Positions 62,418 through 64,000 of a stretch of 64,000 bases of DNA are shown here, one piece after another. The stretch covers positions 1 to 64,000 of the forward strand of contig NZ_CALHVI010000004.1 in NCBI RefSeq assembly GCF_938039215.1. Direction: 5' to 3'. The translations under genes were made by a program, and so were the position numbers. The notes beneath the pieces are model-generated. The model searched no databases. It saw only the letters and a list, made by a program, of their open reading frames with translations, and had not been told where the DNA came from. The stretch's first letter is position 1, and the number at the start of each line of letters is the position of its first letter. This DNA comes from an uncultured Porphyromonas sp. Its GTDB lineage: Bacteria; Bacteroidota; Bacteroidia; Bacteroidales; Porphyromonadaceae.

Positions 62418-63506
62418 TTAGCGGATGGTCACCACTACGTACTCAGACTGCGTGCCTATTCGGAACTTACCGCCCCAGATCCCAAGCCCCGAACTGACAT
62501 AGTACTCGGTCTTGCCCTTAGTCAGCGGGCCGAACGCATCCTCATAGATCGCATCCGTGACCCAATTGAGTGGCCAGACCTGCCCGTGGTGCGTGTGACC
62601 TGCGAACTCAAAGTTCACACCACAGTGCTCTGCTTCTTCGAGGTGGTAGGGCTGATGATCCAGTTCGATGATGTACTTACTTCGGTCGATGCCCTCCATG
62701 GTTTGCTGGAGGCTCTTGCGGTGGGGATTCGTTCGGTCGTCACGTCCTACGATCGCTAGATCACCGAAGTAGGCCACGCTGTCCTGCAGGAGCTGGATCC
62801 CTGCCTGCTCGCAGAAGTCCTTGTCAGCACTCGTGCCAGCATAGTAGTCGTGATTGCCTAGGATCGCATAGATGGGTATGCCTAGCTCTCGAAACTCCTC
62901 CGCAGATCTCTCCTCTAGGACGGGCTTGATCGACCAATCAATCAGGTCCCCAGCGATGAGGATGGCATCAGGGCGCTCCGCCTTGATCAGCTGAAGCCAA
63001 CGACGAAGGTCGCTACGGCGATTGTGGTAGCCTAGGTGTAGGTCACTGATCAGGACGAGCTTCACGGGCTTCTGTACCTTCCCCTCTGAACCTAGGGTGA
63101 GCTCGACACGTTGCTTCTCCTCAAAGCGTAGGTGGGCATAGGTGAAGAGCCCAAGGAAGAAGAGGAGCACACTCACGCTCCCCACGACGCTCCCTCTGAG
63201 GAAGGAGCGAGGGACGAGTCCCAGTGCTAGCCCTAGATCTAGCACCCCGAAGAGCATCACCAGATATAGGAGCAGGATGAGCCAAGAGTTCCCGACCTCA
63301 TAGGTGAAGGTACCCAGCTCTAGGGGCATCCGATCCAGCGCACCGCTGAAGCTGACGAAGGCTAGGATGAAGGCGAGGGTCATCAGTGCTACGACTGTGA
63401 CCTTCAGGGGAAGGATCGGGGGAAGGAGTTGCCACACTCTGCGGGACATATAGTATTCGGCGAGGATCGGGATGAGTAAGATCAGCAGAGCCCAGGGTGA
63501 ATGCAT
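62418..63506 (-). CDS. Membrane-anchored calcineurin-type metallophosphoesterase
   Basis: 362 aa from the ATG at 63506; a GTG one codon earlier is possible. About four transmembrane segments occupy residues 5-145. The soluble domain has the full metallophosphoesterase set: ISDLHLGYHN, AGDLID, GNHDYY and the late FAGHTHHGQVWP. YaeI-like members act on lipid or nucleotide phosphoesters; the substrate here is unknown. Confidence 0.9.
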   Translation of the reverse strand: MHSPWALLILLIPILAEYYMSRRVWQLLPPILPLKVTVVALMTLAFILAFVSFSGALDRMPLELGTFTYEVGNSWLILLLYLVMLFGVLDLGLALGLVPRSFLRGSVVGSVSVLLFFLGLFTYAHLRFEEKQRVELTLGSEGKVQKPVKLVLISDLHLGYHNRRSDLRRWLQLIKAERPDAILIAGDLIDWSIKPVLEERSAEEFRELGIPIYAILGNHDYYAGTSADKDFCEQAGIQLLQDSVAYFGDLAIVGRDDRTNPHRKSLQQTMEGIDRSKYIIELDHQPYHLEEAEHCGVNFEFAGHTHHGQVWPLNWVTDAIYEDAFGPLTKGKTEYYVSSGLGIWGGKFRIGTQSEYVVVTIR

Positions 63507-63751
63507 CACTTCTTTTGCTTTAGGGTGATAAGGGGGAAGGCTCTGTCGCTCGAGGCTCGCTTACCCAGCGAGCTTGGACTTCTCCTCTCCGAAGGTCTCG
63601 GCTACTTCCCGTCTGTTCTTTTACATCGAACCTATATTCCAGCGAAGCCACCTACCTTTTCACGGAAGATAACCCTCGTTCTAAGGATAGTGTTCCGCCT
63701 CCCTAACTCGCCTCTTCGCATCGTACCTATGGTAAGGGCCTCCTTAATATC
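63507..63751. other. Divergent intergenic region, no clear feature
   Basis: The gap between the metallophosphoesterase gene and the last gene. I looked for 23- and 24-bp periodicity and found none that is exact, and no tRNA or strong hairpin. The only supported signal is the -7 box just after it. Confidence 0.3.
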
Positions 63752-63759
63752 TATCTTTG
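63752..63759 (+). promoter_or_regulatory. -7 box for the last gene
   Basis: TATCTTTG, an exact consensus match, 63 bp upstream of the ATG at 63823. Confidence 0.6.
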
Positions 63760-63822
63760 CAAAGCTCCAGCACGGGACAAGAGCTGGTCTTGGCTGGGAA
63801 ATCAATCAATAAACAAGTACGA

Positions 63823-64000
63823 ATGATGAAGAGTATGTTACGTAGAGCAAGGCTTATGGCTCTCCTCCTGCTTGCGCTGGGTACGAGCTATGGCACGATA
63901 CATGCACAAGAGGAGGTGCGCATCTTCAAGAGCAAGACACCTCAGTTAGACCCCGCCTATGCCAAGGGGGTGTCGGGACATATAGCGGGAGAGCCACGTC
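63823..64000 (+). CDS. N-terminus of an exported protein, cut by the window edge
   Basis: The frame starts at 63823 (MMKSMLRRARLMALL; the second ATG at 63826 is an alternative). It has a basic start, a hydrophobic core and a cleavage site near IHAQ/E, so it is exported. The visible mature part, EEVRIFKSKTPQLDPAYAKG, gives no family. No stop is reached before the window edge. Confidence 0.6.
   Translation, partial: MMKSMLRRARLMALLLLALGTSYGTIHAQEEVRIFKSKTPQLDPAYAKGVSGHIAGEPR

Noticed and set aside
63601..63720. Possible degenerate array before the last gene
   Set aside because: TTCC and GAAG motifs recur at 21-22 bp, not at a fixed step, and the units do not align.

Overview
The window looks like chromosomal DNA of a Porphyromonas-type Bacteroidales bacterium. 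Pointers are the TAnnTTTG -7 promoter boxes typical of Bacteroidota in front of many genes, weak Shine-Dalgarno sequences, a Na+-pumping methylmalonyl-CoA decarboxylase operon (succinate-to-propionate fermentation), a TonB receptor, secreted hydrolases and many Bacteroidales-only conserved proteins. No rRNA operon, prophage, complete insertion sequence or CRISPR array was seen. The genus is an inference from gene content; a complete gnd-zwf-pgl operon and a GH92 mannosidase hint at a saccharolytic relative.

Layout. 1-4.0 kb: start of an unidentified gene, htpG and a tannase-like secreted esterase (all minus). 4.3-10.6 kb: sdaA, a DUF4294 protein, a two-domain SGNH/sialate O-acetylesterase, a lipoprotein and comM (plus). 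10.7-15.1 kb: tRNA-Lys, a flavin-type oxidase, a secreted nuclease/phosphatase-fold protein, tRNA-Asp and parE. 15.2-18.9 kb: a small exported Cys/Lys-rich protein, then a membrane protein, an orphan conserved protein and a lipoprotein esterase. 19-22 kb: an ATP-grasp-like protein and a TonB receptor. 22.6-26.3 kb: gyrB, lipoate ligase and a radical-SAM protein. 26.5-30.8 kb: the cdd-ppk-ppx group and an unknown basic protein. 31.2-35.4 kb: DUF1304 and the oxidative pentose phosphate operon gnd-zwf-pgl. 35.9-40.5 kb: mce-mmdA-mmdD-mmdE-mmdC-mmdB. 40.6-48 kb: YceI lipoprotein, small GNAT, HU, GH92 mannosidase, and the operon GNAT-panD-ffh. 48.3-52.4 kb: operon purA-folC-MFS. 52.7-60.4 kb: a tetrapyrrole/cobalt operon (cbiK, a CbiM-CbiN fusion, a CbiQ-CbiO-precorrin-2 dehydrogenase fusion, hemA, hemC, a cobA-hemD fusion). 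60.9-63.5 kb: an exported C1-family peptidase and a membrane metallophosphoesterase. The window ends in the start of an exported protein gene.

Two metabolic modules may be connected: methylmalonyl-CoA decarboxylation needs methylmalonyl-CoA, which is made by a B12-dependent mutase, and the cobalt import/chelatase operon could feed corrinoid or siroheme synthesis.

The main unexplained signal is a set of seven short intergenic arrays (around 4.1, 11.0, 15.8, 22.3, 35.6, 48.2 and 62.3 kb). Each has four to six units repeating at an exact period of 24 bp (three arrays) or 23 bp (four arrays). In five of them the unit is a 13-15 bp palindrome separated by a spacer of about 10 bp. In the other two the sequence has drifted far but the period has stayed exact. 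They are not CRISPRs, and nothing coding explains them.
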